Origin: an uncultured Roseburia sp.
Lineage (GTDB): Bacteria > Bacillota > Clostridia > Lachnospirales > Lachnospiraceae
Length of the DNA stretch: 32,564 bases
NCBI GenBank assembly: GCA_900550935.1
Contig: URUD01000034.1
Span: 1-32,564 of the forward strand
Reading direction: 5' to 3'
Within the stretch, counting starts at the first letter, position 1. Each line of letters starts with the position of its first letter. The notes under the pieces were generated by a model, which did no database searches, was not told the origin of the DNA, and saw nothing but the letters and a program-made list of their open reading frames with translations. Below, piece by piece: positions 15,582 through 24,222 of the stretch. The translations under genes were made by a program, and so were the position numbers.

Positions 15582-17078
15582 TCAGTCGTGTTCTTCCAAC
15601 TCGGATAATAAGTCTGCCCTGCGGTTTCCCACCAGAAGCTGTTTATTATAAGTCAGATATCGTTCACAGGTATGTTCCGCCAGAAACCATGCAGATGCCT
15701 CCCCTAAGGTCAGTTCTGTCACAAACACTACCATTTCCTCTTTCTGTTCAAATGCCTGTTCCATAAAATCAAATGCACATTCCATGGATTTTGCCGTCTC
15801 AGTCTCCATTGTCTCCAATGCTCCTACTGCCATGTCAAATCCTGCTTTTGTCTCTGCAAACGCCGCCTTTTTGTCTGCTGCGCCTGTCTGTGGCATTGTC
15901 ATGCCAAGTTCCCGAAGCAGGCTTTCTTTTTCCCAGCTTTCCGCTCTGGTATAAAATCCACTCTTTTTTTCCTGCAAAAAGGTATCCTGTGCCTCTTTTA
16001 ACAATGCCGCATAACACTCTGCTGCATCCTCTGTCTCATCTAATCTTCTCCGGTATTCTTTTAAAAATACATACCACGCATCCGTTTTCCGTTTCTGCTT
16101 TGCGGTCTCCGTGCACTTTGTCTGCAACGCATCAAGCAGCAGATTTACCACCGAAAGCCGCTCATCAAACGCCGCCTTATAAATGCGCTCATAGATCTGC
16201 GGTCTTACCCTGCCACAAAGGATCTCCTCAATGCCATAATCATCCTGATATTTCTGATACAGTTCAAAATAAGCAGCTGCGTCCTCCGCGACATCCTTAT
16301 GATGGATAAATTCTCCGATCACGGTCTCATCCAGCAAAAGCCCAAGTTTTTCATAGGTCTGCATCAGGTTGCTCAAGTCTTCCCAGCCTCTTGCCGTGAC
16401 AAACTGCATGCCATCCACATCCGCCTCGATCCGGTAAAAGTTTTTCGGCCGAAGTTCCAGATAACTTAAGATGGCGTTGTGCAACTGCTGTGCCCTTGCA
16501 TATTCCTTCCAGACCTTAAAGTCTGCCGTGATCTCCAGATAGCGGACACGGTCTAACGTCACCATGTCAAACTCGCGGACGGATTTATTATATTCCGGCG
16601 GATTTCCTGCCGCCACAATGATCCACCCCTCCGGGATCGCCTGATTGCCAAAGGTCTTGCACTGTAAAAACTGAAGCATTGTCGGTGCAAGTGTCTCTGA
16701 CACGCAGTTGATCTCGTCGATAAAAAGGATGCCTTCTTTGATCCCGGTTTCTTCTATTTTCTGATATACACTGGCAATGATCTCACTCATTGTGTATTCG
16801 GTCACCGAATACGATCTGCCCTGATATTCTTTTTCCCGTATCATCGGTAAACCGACTGCACTCTGTCTCGTGTGATGCGTGATCGTATATGCCACAAGAC
16901 CGATCTTACATTCTCTCGCGATCTGCTCCATGATCTGGGTTTTGCCAATGCCCGGCGGTCCCATTAATAGGATCGGTCGCTGTCTGATCGCAGGGATCTG
17001 ATATTCTCCCGCCTCATTTTTCGCCAGATATGCCACCACACTGTGCATGATCTCGGCTTTTGCCTGTTTGATGTTCAT
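15582..17078 (-). CDS. MoxR-type AAA+ ATPase
   Basis: This 498-residue protein has an N-terminal AAA+ module: Walker A GPPGIGKT (40-47), Walker B ILFIDEINCVSETL (117-130), sensor-1 AAGNPPEYNKS (about 156-166), and the arginine region TLDRVRYLEI. The insertion pattern and the AGNPxxYN sensor are MoxR/RavA-like. The C-terminal half is helical and charged, with repeated Met/Glu/Ala-rich stretches, and resembles no domain I know. MoxR ATPases work with VWA-domain partners as remodelling chaperones; here the VWA gene is immediately upstream, 73 bases away. That gap carries its own promoter (17116-17144), so the ATPase can be made apart from its partner. Its target is unknown. Confidence 0.9.
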   Translation of the reverse strand: MNIKQAKAEIMHSVVAYLAKNEAGEYQIPAIRQRPILLMGPPGIGKTQIMEQIARECKIGLVAYTITHHTRQSAVGLPMIREKEYQGRSYSVTEYTMSEIIASVYQKIEETGIKEGILFIDEINCVSETLAPTMLQFLQCKTFGNQAIPEGWIIVAAGNPPEYNKSVREFDMVTLDRVRYLEITADFKVWKEYARAQQLHNAILSYLELRPKNFYRIEADVDGMQFVTARGWEDLSNLMQTYEKLGLLLDETVIGEFIHHKDVAEDAAAYFELYQKYQDDYGIEEILCGRVRPQIYERIYKAAFDERLSVVNLLLDALQTKCTETAKQKRKTDAWYVFLKEYRRRLDETEDAAECYAALLKEAQDTFLQEKKSGFYTRAESWEKESLLRELGMTMPQTGAADKKAAFAETKAGFDMAVGALETMETETAKSMECAFDFMEQAFEQKEEMVVFVTELTLGEASAWFLAEHTCERYLTYNKQLLVGNRRADLLSELEEHD

Positions 17079-17115
17079 CTGTTTTCCCGCTTTCCGTACA
17101 TATTCTATCTTTACT

Positions 17116-17144
17116 ATTATAGGGAGGTTGTCTTAAGAAATCAA
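17116..17144 (-). promoter_or_regulatory. Internal promoter driving the MoxR ATPase gene
   Basis: On the minus strand -35 TTGATT (17139-17144) and a perfect -10 TATAAT (17116-17121) are separated by 17 bases. They lie between the VWA stop codon and the ATPase start, with a predicted leader of about 31 bases. Confidence 0.7.
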
Positions 17145-17151
17145 TTCTTTT

Positions 17152-18450
17152 TCACTCTAACCGCATCCTCATTGCCCAGGGCGGTACCATCTCTTTCTCA
17201 TAATCCCCCAAAAACAAAAATGCAGTCGGATAATCCGGTCTTTTTTTCGGGTAGGTTCCCTTTCCATCCGTAAAATACAAAAGGCCACCTAGCTTTTTGA
17301 TTTCTCCCTGACTGATCAGCTCATCCACATAGGAAAAGACTGGTCTGAAATCGGTTGTTCCGCCTCCCTCAATGGAAAAATCTTTTAGGATCCGTTCAAG
17401 ATCGTCCGTGCCCTTTAGCAGCATATCCCTGCGCACCTGATTGTCACACTGGATCACGCGGATGCAAAATCTCTGAAAAAAACTGTTCTGCTCTGCTAAT
17501 ATCGTATATGTCTCTCTTAAAAAGTGTTCGACCAGTTCCCCACTGGTGGAGTAACTGGTGTCGATTGCAATGACAAGTTCCTGTATCTTTTTGCTCTCCT
17601 TGCTCTCAAGTGGTTCTATAAGCGGCATATCCCGATAAACAGAAAGTCCGTATACATAGTAACCAAGGTCAAACTCATCCTGATCCACCCGCATCTCTTC
17701 CTTAAGCACCGTGAATTTCTGCAGAAAATCCCGGTAACTGCGCCTGCTTTTTGCCTCCTCGACCTGCGCCTCAAAAGTTTCTGCGCCCTCATCATTTTCA
17801 TCTCCGCGCCTTTGTGAGAGCATCTGGCTTTCCCTCGCGATCTTCTGCCAGCGTTTCTTCTGCTGGCTTGCGATCTGCTGTTTTGCCTCACTGTCCTCTC
17901 TTTTGGGCCAGTAGCAATGGTCATCCGTATAAAATTCCCGCTCCAGTGTGATCCGTTCCTCTTCCTCGATCCCATCTAAAAAGCGATAGATAACGGCTGC
18001 CGAGATCCCGCCTTTCTGCTCCTCAAGCCTTTTATAGATATTTTGTCTGACCCAGCCTAAGATACGTCTGGTGCAGGGCTTATCCATCCGGTCGATCGTG
18101 TATTCCACTGCAATATCACAGGCAAGATTCCACTGCTTTCTTCCCTCCTCACCAACCGTCTCCGGGATCACCCACAGATGGGAATAAATGCAGTGCAGCA
18201 CGGTGTGCAGATACACCCGGTCCAGATAGGGTGCATTTTTTTTAAAAACAGCGATCAGCCATTCGGCAGGAACATACAGATACGCGCCATCCGTTGCAAA
18301 CGTGTTTAAAACGCGATCCATTTTTAACCCAAATGCAGACAGTGCCGGTCCCAGAAAGCGCAGATCCATATATACTTCATCCCGCACATAGGAAACGATC
18401 TTTCCCGCCATCTCCTCTTCCCACTCTGTCTGCGTCTGTATGTGAGCCAT
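17152..18450 (-). CDS. VWA-like DUF2201 protein with degenerate metallopeptidase-like N-terminal domain
   Basis: The 432-residue soluble protein is the partner of the MoxR ATPase. The N-terminal half matches the DUF2201 putative metallopeptidase layout, but the expected HExxH reads HTVLH (82-86): the metal-binding His pair and a third His (91) remain while the general-base Glu is Thr. The middle (about 170-260) is a charged, likely coiled region. The C-terminal half is a von Willebrand A fold with an intact MIDAS: DTSYS (297-301), GGTTDF (about 363-368) and FTDG (393-396). The start has an AGGGGGGAGAG site. It follows the LRR gene by 18 bases. Family knowledge supports a scaffold or substrate-adaptor role; peptidase activity looks unlikely. 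Confidence 0.85.
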   Translation of the reverse strand: MAHIQTQTEWEEEMAGKIVSYVRDEVYMDLRFLGPALSAFGLKMDRVLNTFATDGAYLYVPAEWLIAVFKKNAPYLDRVYLHTVLHCIYSHLWVIPETVGEEGRKQWNLACDIAVEYTIDRMDKPCTRRILGWVRQNIYKRLEEQKGGISAAVIYRFLDGIEEEERITLEREFYTDDHCYWPKREDSEAKQQIASQQKKRWQKIARESQMLSQRRGDENDEGAETFEAQVEEAKSRRSYRDFLQKFTVLKEEMRVDQDEFDLGYYVYGLSVYRDMPLIEPLESKESKKIQELVIAIDTSYSTSGELVEHFLRETYTILAEQNSFFQRFCIRVIQCDNQVRRDMLLKGTDDLERILKDFSIEGGGTTDFRPVFSYVDELISQGEIKKLGGLLYFTDGKGTYPKKRPDYPTAFLFLGDYEKEMVPPWAMRMRLE

Positions 18451-18468
18451 CGTTCTCTCCCCCCCTCT

Positions 18469-19491
18469 TTAAAAATCATCAAACGAATACCGTTCTTTTG
18501 CTTTTGTGGCAAACAGTTCCTGCTTTAGAGACAGCATCCCTGCTGCCCCCTCTGTCCATTCAATCTTTACTGCCTCTGCGATTGCTTCACCAAGTGCTTC
18601 CTCATCAAACAGCTTCCTTTCACAGAAAAACCGGATCTGTTCCATCTGCCGTTTTCCTGCCAGCACCTGTGCGATCTCCCGTTTCCGTTTGCTAAAATAT
18701 GTCTCGTATCTCTCGCGCGCCACCTCTTTTAGATCCACCGGATAGAGCAGTCGGTCTGTCACAATCTTTTGCAGGGTCTTATCATTTTCTTCCGCACACG
18801 CCTTTGGAAAGATCGTATCATACTGCACAAAATCCACCGCACCGTTTAAAAAACTCTGTCTTGCACGAAAGCCCTCTCCCTCGATGTTTCTTCCAAAGAT
18901 ATGTGCCGGTGCGATCTCATCATAACTTTCAAAATATTCCGGATAAAAAAGAACCGCTTCCATCTGTCCGTCTTTTTGGAAAGTCACTTCGATATCCCAC
19001 GAGATCTGCGCTAAGATCTGTCTTAACCCGCTTTCCTCTCTCACTCCCGCCTGCAGTACCAGACATCCTAATCTGTGGCAGTTCATAAACGCATCACTGC
19101 CTACCTGCTGCATGTTTTTGCCAATGGTGAGTTTCCGCAATTCCACGCAGTCATAAAATGCCAGATTCCCGATCTTTTCGATCTGCTCAGGCAGTGTAAG
19201 TTCCACTAAAAAACTGCCACAAAGTTCTTTCAGTGGCAGCTTTTCTTTGTCCTCGTCCTGTGCCATGACCTGCCACGCAGTATCCTGATCCCGTTTCCAT
19301 ATTGTCGTATGATATTGTCCCGGCAGATGCGGGCTTTTTGCAAAACAGTACGCACCGATCTCGGTTAACGTACAATCCCCGATCTGCTCCGGCAGCGTAA
19401 GGATGGGTTCGCTCCCATAGACACGCAGAACCCTGATTTTGTTTTCTTTTGCATATTCCCAATCGATCTGAAGGTAAGTTTCGTGGTTCAT
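18469..19491 (-). CDS. Leucine-rich repeat (LRR_5/BspA-type) protein of the VWA-MoxR module
   Basis: The 340-residue protein has no signal peptide and begins MNHETYLQIDWEYAKENKIR. The N-terminal 180 residues contain LRR_5-type units such as LPEQIGDCTLTEIGAYCFAK, LTLPEQIEKIGNLAFYDC and LRKLTIGKNMQQVGSDAFMN. The C-terminal 130 residues look helical and highly charged (DLKEVARERYETYFSKRKRE, then FCERKLFDEEALGEAIAEAV). BspA-type repeats are usually on secreted proteins, so an intracellular one next to a VWA/AAA+ pair is notable. It is the first gene of the run, with an extended -10 promoter just upstream, and the VWA gene begins 18 bases after it. A target-recognition or adaptor role for the ATPase is inferred from position only. 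Confidence 0.8.
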   Translation of the reverse strand: MNHETYLQIDWEYAKENKIRVLRVYGSEPILTLPEQIGDCTLTEIGAYCFAKSPHLPGQYHTTIWKRDQDTAWQVMAQDEDKEKLPLKELCGSFLVELTLPEQIEKIGNLAFYDCVELRKLTIGKNMQQVGSDAFMNCHRLGCLVLQAGVREESGLRQILAQISWDIEVTFQKDGQMEAVLFYPEYFESYDEIAPAHIFGRNIEGEGFRARQSFLNGAVDFVQYDTIFPKACAEENDKTLQKIVTDRLLYPVDLKEVARERYETYFSKRKREIAQVLAGKRQMEQIRFFCERKLFDEEALGEAIAEAVKIEWTEGAAGMLSLKQELFATKAKERYSFDDF

Positions 19492-19523
19492 TTTAATTTT
19501 GCCTCGCTGTGTAATATTTTATT

Positions 19524-19532
19524 ATTGTACCA
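19524..19532 (-). promoter_or_regulatory. Extended -10 promoter of the LRR-VWA gene run
   Basis: The minus strand reads TG-G-TACAAT (hexamer at 19524-19529), about 30 bases upstream of the LRR start. The -35 position falls in the T run of the preceding terminator, so it depends on the TG extension. Confidence 0.55.
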
Positions 19533-19545
19533 TAGACCGTACAAC

Positions 19546-19592
19546 AAAAAAACAGGTGTAACGCATAAACTTTTACATTTACACATTACACC
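19546..19592 (-). terminator. Terminator at the end of the maltodextrin/amylase operon
   Basis: On the minus strand GGTGTAA (complement of 19586-19592) pairs with TTACACC (complement of 19555-19561) across a long loop and is followed by TG and seven T residues (19546-19552). It lies just after the amylase stop codon, and the same 123-base gap holds the LRR promoter. Confidence 0.7.
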
Positions 19593-19614
19593 CATTATTC
19601 TCACAACTTATTCT

Positions 19615-21603
19615 TTACTGCCAGTTTATATTACAGCCTGCGGTCTCTGCATCCGGAACGGAATAGGTATGGTTGTTTCCACCCTCCCATACGACATTTC
19701 CGCTCTCATCTTTTTTGATCGCTTTAAATTCGATCTCACTTCCTGCCTTTAAAGCTGCATTTACAATCCAGGTCGGATAGTTCGGGCAGCTTCCCGGTCC
19801 GACTGCCTTTGTGGGATCCCAGTTGCCCAGTTCATCACAGTTTCCTACGATGTAGACGTTCTGTCCCCAGTCTGTCGTTGCATTATTTACCGTAAAGGTC
19901 ACGGTCACATACTCCTCCGGGTCACTGTTTTCGTCCACCACATAGATCTTATTGGCATTTCCGCCAACGGTCACACGGACTCTGCTATCCGAAGATACGA
20001 CTACTTTGTCATTTTCATCAAAGGCATTGACCAGTACCGTTCCCGGTGTGATGCTGCTCTCTGCGCGGATCTGCATATTCACGGTAAGCGAATCGGACGA
20101 ATTGTTAAACGCACAGATCACTTCCTCGCCCACTTTTTCGCCGGCATCCATTCTTCTGGAGAACGCATAGAAATGAGGTGACGACCACATCTCGCGCTGG
20201 GTTCCTTCCCGAAGTGCCGTGTACTCCTGCCGCAGTTCGTTTAAAGAAGCGATCAGCTGATAAGTATCCGTATTGGTATTGAAATAGTCTGCGGTCACGT
20301 TGCCGTTTGCATCCTTCGTCTGCATACACCAGCGGTTGTATGTGTCTGCAATGCCGCTGATAGCCTGTCCATTGGCATTTCCACGGTTCTGCTCCGTTCC
20401 CTGGAACACAACCGGGATGCCGCGGCAGGTATGGATAAAGGTCAGGGCATTCTGCATTTTTGCCACATTTCCGCCCGCCTCGGTAAGGAATCTGTTTCTG
20501 TCATGGTTGTCAATAAAGGTTACCATCTGATTGACATGGTCACCATAAAGCCCGTCCTGATCAAAGATCTTTTTCAGTGAGATCTCATCCGTGTTGTCAA
20601 AATTCTGCCCATAGGCAAAGTCATTGACGATCGCCTGAAACAGAGGGAAGTCTAACATACCATCTTCCGCATCGTCTCCAACCCAGTCTGCGACAAAATC
20701 CACGCACATGTCAAAATTTTCTCCAAACGTCGGAACCCCGATGTATTCCTGTAACTCATGAATGGTCTGCGGGCTCATACATTTGGCGGCATCCACACGC
20801 GCTGCATCGGCACCTGTCACGTCAAACCAGTTCTTGATGGAATCAAACACCGCTGTCTTCGCCTCGGGATTGTCAAAATCAATATCATCCAGTCCTCCCA
20901 GATCGTGGCTTTCTAACATTGCTGTCGTCTCTGCACTGTGCGGATGTTCAACTGAAAAATCAATATCGCCAAGATTGTGATACCAGTTCACATTGTTGTA
21001 TGGTGCAACCGGCTGTACCTGGCTGCCAGCCTTTAACGTATCGGTCAGGGTCAGATAATGTGCATTTGAACCGGTTCCCTGCAGATAGTCTCCCACATGA
21101 TTTGGAACAATATCAAGGATGACCTTGATCCCGTTCTCATGGCAGACATCCACCAGCTCTTTTAATTTTGCCTTGCTCTGTTCCTCGTCCTCACATCCAA
21201 AATACCGGTTGGCGCGGTCCGGGTCATAGACATTGTAACCATGGTAGGCGGTAGGCCACTGCTTTCCGGTCGGATCCGGAACACCCCAGAGCTGTGGGTC
21301 TGATACCGGAGAGATCCAGATCGCCGTATATCCCATGCCCTTGATGTAAGGGATCTTCTGTATCACGCCTTCCCAGTCTCCACCGTGCATATAACGAAAA
21401 TCCTCTTCACAGTTTTCAGTATAACGGAATGCCTCCCCTGTGGCATTGTTCGTACTGTCCCCATCATAAAAACGGTCGACCATGATCTGGTATACACTTT
21501 CTCCTTCCAGATTTTCCGCTGCTTTTACCTGCCATGGAAACATCGTTAATACGCTCATCAAACTGATTCCCGCCAATGTCAGTAACATTTTTTTGAACTT
21601 CAT
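19615..21603 (-). CDS. Secreted GH13 alpha-amylase/CGTase-like enzyme with C-terminal CBM20
   Basis: The 662-residue enzyme has a signal peptide (residues 1 to about 28, MKFKKMLLTLAGISLMSVLT, cleaved near VKA-AE). The GH13 barrel starts at SVYQIMVDRFYDGDSTNN, the wording of the CGTase/maltogenic amylase group. The catalytic set is intact: nucleophile Asp271 in AARVDAAK, acid/base Glu295 in TFGEN, and Asp368 in FIDNHDRNRF, plus DIVPNH at 164-169. A beta domain follows, then a starch-binding CBM20 (about 566-662) with NCDELGNWDPTKA and VVWEGGNNHTY. There is no cell-wall anchor. It would hydrolyse or transglycosylate starch outside the cell. Its ATG overlaps the stop of the cytoplasmic GH13 gene by four bases. 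Amylase versus cyclodextrin formation cannot be told by eye. Confidence 0.93.
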   Translation of the reverse strand: MKFKKMLLTLAGISLMSVLTMFPWQVKAAENLEGESVYQIMVDRFYDGDSTNNATGEAFRYTENCEEDFRYMHGGDWEGVIQKIPYIKGMGYTAIWISPVSDPQLWGVPDPTGKQWPTAYHGYNVYDPDRANRYFGCEDEEQSKAKLKELVDVCHENGIKVILDIVPNHVGDYLQGTGSNAHYLTLTDTLKAGSQVQPVAPYNNVNWYHNLGDIDFSVEHPHSAETTAMLESHDLGGLDDIDFDNPEAKTAVFDSIKNWFDVTGADAARVDAAKCMSPQTIHELQEYIGVPTFGENFDMCVDFVADWVGDDAEDGMLDFPLFQAIVNDFAYGQNFDNTDEISLKKIFDQDGLYGDHVNQMVTFIDNHDRNRFLTEAGGNVAKMQNALTFIHTCRGIPVVFQGTEQNRGNANGQAISGIADTYNRWCMQTKDANGNVTADYFNTNTDTYQLIASLNELRQEYTALREGTQREMWSSPHFYAFSRRMDAGEKVGEEVICAFNNSSDSLTVNMQIRAESSITPGTVLVNAFDENDKVVVSSDSRVRVTVGGNANKIYVVDENSDPEEYVTVTFTVNNATTDWGQNVYIVGNCDELGNWDPTKAVGPGSCPNYPTWIVNAALKAGSEIEFKAIKKDESGNVVWEGGNNHTYSVPDAETAGCNINWQ

Positions 21604-23357
21604 ATTTGCTCCTCCTTTTTCTGGAATGCCATTCCCTGCATCCCGTCACAGGAAATGACTGTGCTAATTATCGTCTCCTTTCTCTCCAGATCTACCCATT
21701 CCTCATAAGATGTTCCCAGATAGGGACTTAAATCGATCTGACGTTTCTCTTCGCCTGCGTTTAACACGACAAGCACCCGTTCTTTTTCTGATCTTCTCTC
21801 AAATACATAAAGTTCCTGTTCATCGATCGCCGCCAGTGTCTGGTAGCTTCCTCTTCCAAGTGCAGTACTTTCCCTTCGCACTTTGATCCATTTCCGGTAA
21901 AAATCGTGCAGCTCTTCCGGTCTGTTTCCCCATGGCATACTGCTTCTGTATTCATCCTCGGTCACCCCCATGATGCCACACTCATCTCCATAGAAAACAG
22001 ACGGAATTCCCATTGCCATCATCATATAAAAGACGGCAAGCCGATACCGATTCTCATCTCCGTTACAATAGGATAAAAACCGCGGCACATCATGGGTATC
22101 CAGAAAATTCATCTGCGCTAAGCTTACCTGCTCCGGATATCTTAAGTTCATCTGGCTGACCTTCTCAGCAAAACAGGATACAGAGATCTTACGCTCGGCA
22201 AAAAATTCGCGGCAGATATAGGAAAATGTATAATTCATTGTCGAATCAAACTGATCCCCCTGCAGCCACACCGTAGAATCCTCCCAGATCTCGCCGATCA
22301 GAAAGGCATCCGGCTTTTCTTCTTTTACCGCTTTTCGGAAAGCGCGCCAGAAATCATGGTTGATCTCATTGGCGACATCTAACCTCCATCCGTCTATCCC
22401 TGTTTCTCTGATCCAATAACGCCCTACTTCGCAAAAATACTGCTCCACCTCCTTGTTCCCTGTATTTAATTTCGGCATCTCCCTTACATAGGCAAATGCT
22501 TCATAATTGGGCGGTGTCTGATATGTGACTGGAAAACGGAGTTGATAAAACCAGTCTTTGTATCGTGATTTTTCCCCATTTTTTCTGACATCCAAAAATG
22601 CCGGGAAATCACTTCCACAATGGTTGAATACGCCATCTAAGATAACGTAAATTCCGTTTTCGTGACATTTTTCCACAAGTTCTTTCAGATCTTCCCTGCT
22701 GCCAAAACAGGGGTCTATCTCTTTATAATCAATCGTATCGTATTTGTGATACGAAGAAGCCATAAATACCGGATTTAAGTAAATGCAGTTCACCTGAAGT
22801 TCTCTAAGATAAGAAAGATTTTCGATGATGCCGCGGATCGTGCCGCCCCGTCTGCTCCTGCAATAAATACCCGGTGCGGTCTCCACGCATTTTCCCTCCC
22901 CACTCAGTTTCTCTCTGTGGTCGGCAAAACTGTCCGGGAAAATGTGATACATAACCATCTGTTTTGTCCACTCCGGCATTGTGATCTGATCTTCCCTCCG
23001 AAGATACGGAAACTGAAAATACTGCGTTCTGTGGCACTCCATTTTTTCATCAAAACCATGTTCACTGTAATAAATGACCGTGCCGCTTTCATCCGTCAGT
23101 TTAAAATAATAGCAGATCCGCGTGAAATCGCTTGTCACGCTGCATTCAAAATGATCAAACAGCATATCGCTTTCCACACATTTCATAGGAACCGCCTCTA
23201 CCGTGATCGGTTCTTCCACGCAGACCCTGTCTCCAAAAAACAGGGTCACACTTTTTAAATCTCCCTTTGCTGCCCGCAGGCGGATGACAACGGATTTTTC
23301 GCCTGTCATATACGCATCTTTAGATAAAGGTGTATGTAAGATTGCCTGTAAATTCAT
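21600..23357 (-). CDS. Cytoplasmic alpha-glycosidase, neopullulanase/cyclomaltodextrinase type (CBM34-GH13)
   Basis: The 585-residue protein lacks a signal peptide, so it acts on imported maltodextrins or cyclodextrins. An N-terminal CBM34-like beta domain (about 1-120; MNLQAILHTPLSKDAYMTGE) precedes the GH13 barrel beginning MVMYHIFPDSFADH. The catalytic residues are intact: Asp327 in DGWRLDVANEI, Glu356 in LIGEIWED, and Asp423 in FLDTHDVPRF; VILDGVFNHCG is the second conserved region. The N-domain is typical of the GH13_20 group. The start has GGGAGG a few bases upstream, 16 bases after malG, and the stop overlaps the amylase start. Product range (maltose or panose) is not deducible. Confidence 0.93.
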   Translation of the reverse strand: MNLQAILHTPLSKDAYMTGEKSVVIRLRAAKGDLKSVTLFFGDRVCVEEPITVEAVPMKCVESDMLFDHFECSVTSDFTRICYYFKLTDESGTVIYYSEHGFDEKMECHRTQYFQFPYLRREDQITMPEWTKQMVMYHIFPDSFADHREKLSGEGKCVETAPGIYCRSRRGGTIRGIIENLSYLRELQVNCIYLNPVFMASSYHKYDTIDYKEIDPCFGSREDLKELVEKCHENGIYVILDGVFNHCGSDFPAFLDVRKNGEKSRYKDWFYQLRFPVTYQTPPNYEAFAYVREMPKLNTGNKEVEQYFCEVGRYWIRETGIDGWRLDVANEINHDFWRAFRKAVKEEKPDAFLIGEIWEDSTVWLQGDQFDSTMNYTFSYICREFFAERKISVSCFAEKVSQMNLRYPEQVSLAQMNFLDTHDVPRFLSYCNGDENRYRLAVFYMMMAMGIPSVFYGDECGIMGVTEDEYRSSMPWGNRPEELHDFYRKWIKVRRESTALGRGSYQTLAAIDEQELYVFERRSEKERVLVVLNAGEEKRQIDLSPYLGTSYEEWVDLERKETIISTVISCDGMQGMAFQKKEEQI

Positions 23358-23373
23358 TGTTTCCTCCCATTTT

Positions 23374-24219
23374 TCAGCCTTTTACGCCACCTGCCGTAAG
23401 CCCGGACACCATGTGTCTCTGGATCACAAAAAAGATGAGCAGGATCGGCACGGAAACCAGGATCGCAGCTGCGGTAAAGAGCGGCCAGCTCCTGCTGTAA
23501 TCATTTGCCTGTAACTGATAAAGCCCGCCTGCCAGCGTGTAGGTACTTTCATTTAACATAAACGTGGTCGCAAACAGGTACTCGTTCCAGACAAAGATCA
23601 GTACCATCACCGAAGTCACGATGATCGCCGGCTTTGCAAGCGGTAAAATAATCTTTGTTAAAAGCTGCAACTCGGTTGCCCCATCTAGCTTGGATGCCTC
23701 CTCGATCTCCACCGGGATCGTGTCAAAATATCCTTTCAGGTTCTGGATGCTGAAAATGCACATGCTTCCCGCGTAAACTAAGATCAGTCCCCACCGGTTG
23801 TTGATCAGATTTAACATCTTAAACAGACGGAAGATCGCAAACATCGTTAAAAGCTGTGGAAACGCATTTAAGATCAGAAGTAATTTCAATGCCTGGATCC
23901 TGCCCTTGAACCGGTATCTGGAAAACGCATAGGCACTTGTCACCGAGCACGCCATCGCAAGGATGACCGTTCCCACTGCCAGTACGATGGAGTTCCACAG
24001 CCACCGCAGAAACGGCTCTTCCACTAAAATACTTTTATAATGGGAAAACGTGATCTCTTCCGGCAGCAGGGACAACCGGGAGGACAACGCCATCCCGCCA
24101 CTGCTTAAGGATAAGGACAGTGCATATAAGATCGGCACCAGTCCCAGAAAGCAGAACAGGATAAACATGAGGTTTAATGCGGCAAGTCCTGCCTTTTTTT
24201 TGACTTTTTTCCTGTTCAT
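23374..24219 (-). CDS. Maltodextrin ABC transporter permease, MalG-like
   Basis: The 281-residue membrane protein has about six helices. Family features are the N-terminal helix LNLMFILFCFLGLVPILYALS, the long periplasmic-side loop, and the EAA motif EEASKLDGATELQLLTKIILPLAKP that couples to the ATPase. The C-terminus GLTAGGVKG is characteristic of MalG-type permeases. It pairs with the MalF-like permease and the MalE-like lipoprotein. It starts three bases after the malF stop, with its ribosome site inside the malF end. No ABC ATPase gene is in the cluster. Confidence 0.93.
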   Translation of the reverse strand: MNRKKVKKKAGLAALNLMFILFCFLGLVPILYALSLSLSSGGMALSSRLSLLPEEITFSHYKSILVEEPFLRWLWNSIVLAVGTVILAMACSVTSAYAFSRYRFKGRIQALKLLLILNAFPQLLTMFAIFRLFKMLNLINNRWGLILVYAGSMCIFSIQNLKGYFDTIPVEIEEASKLDGATELQLLTKIILPLAKPAIIVTSVMVLIFVWNEYLFATTFMLNESTYTLAGGLYQLQANDYSRSWPLFTAAAILVSVPILLIFFVIQRHMVSGLTAGGVKG

Positions 24220-24222
24220 CTC

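Noticed and set aside
15773..16309. 178-residue plus-strand open frame opposite the MoxR gene
   Set aside because: It is antisense to the ATPase, has skewed composition rich in Leu, Pro and His, and lacks a ribosome site or recognisable domain.
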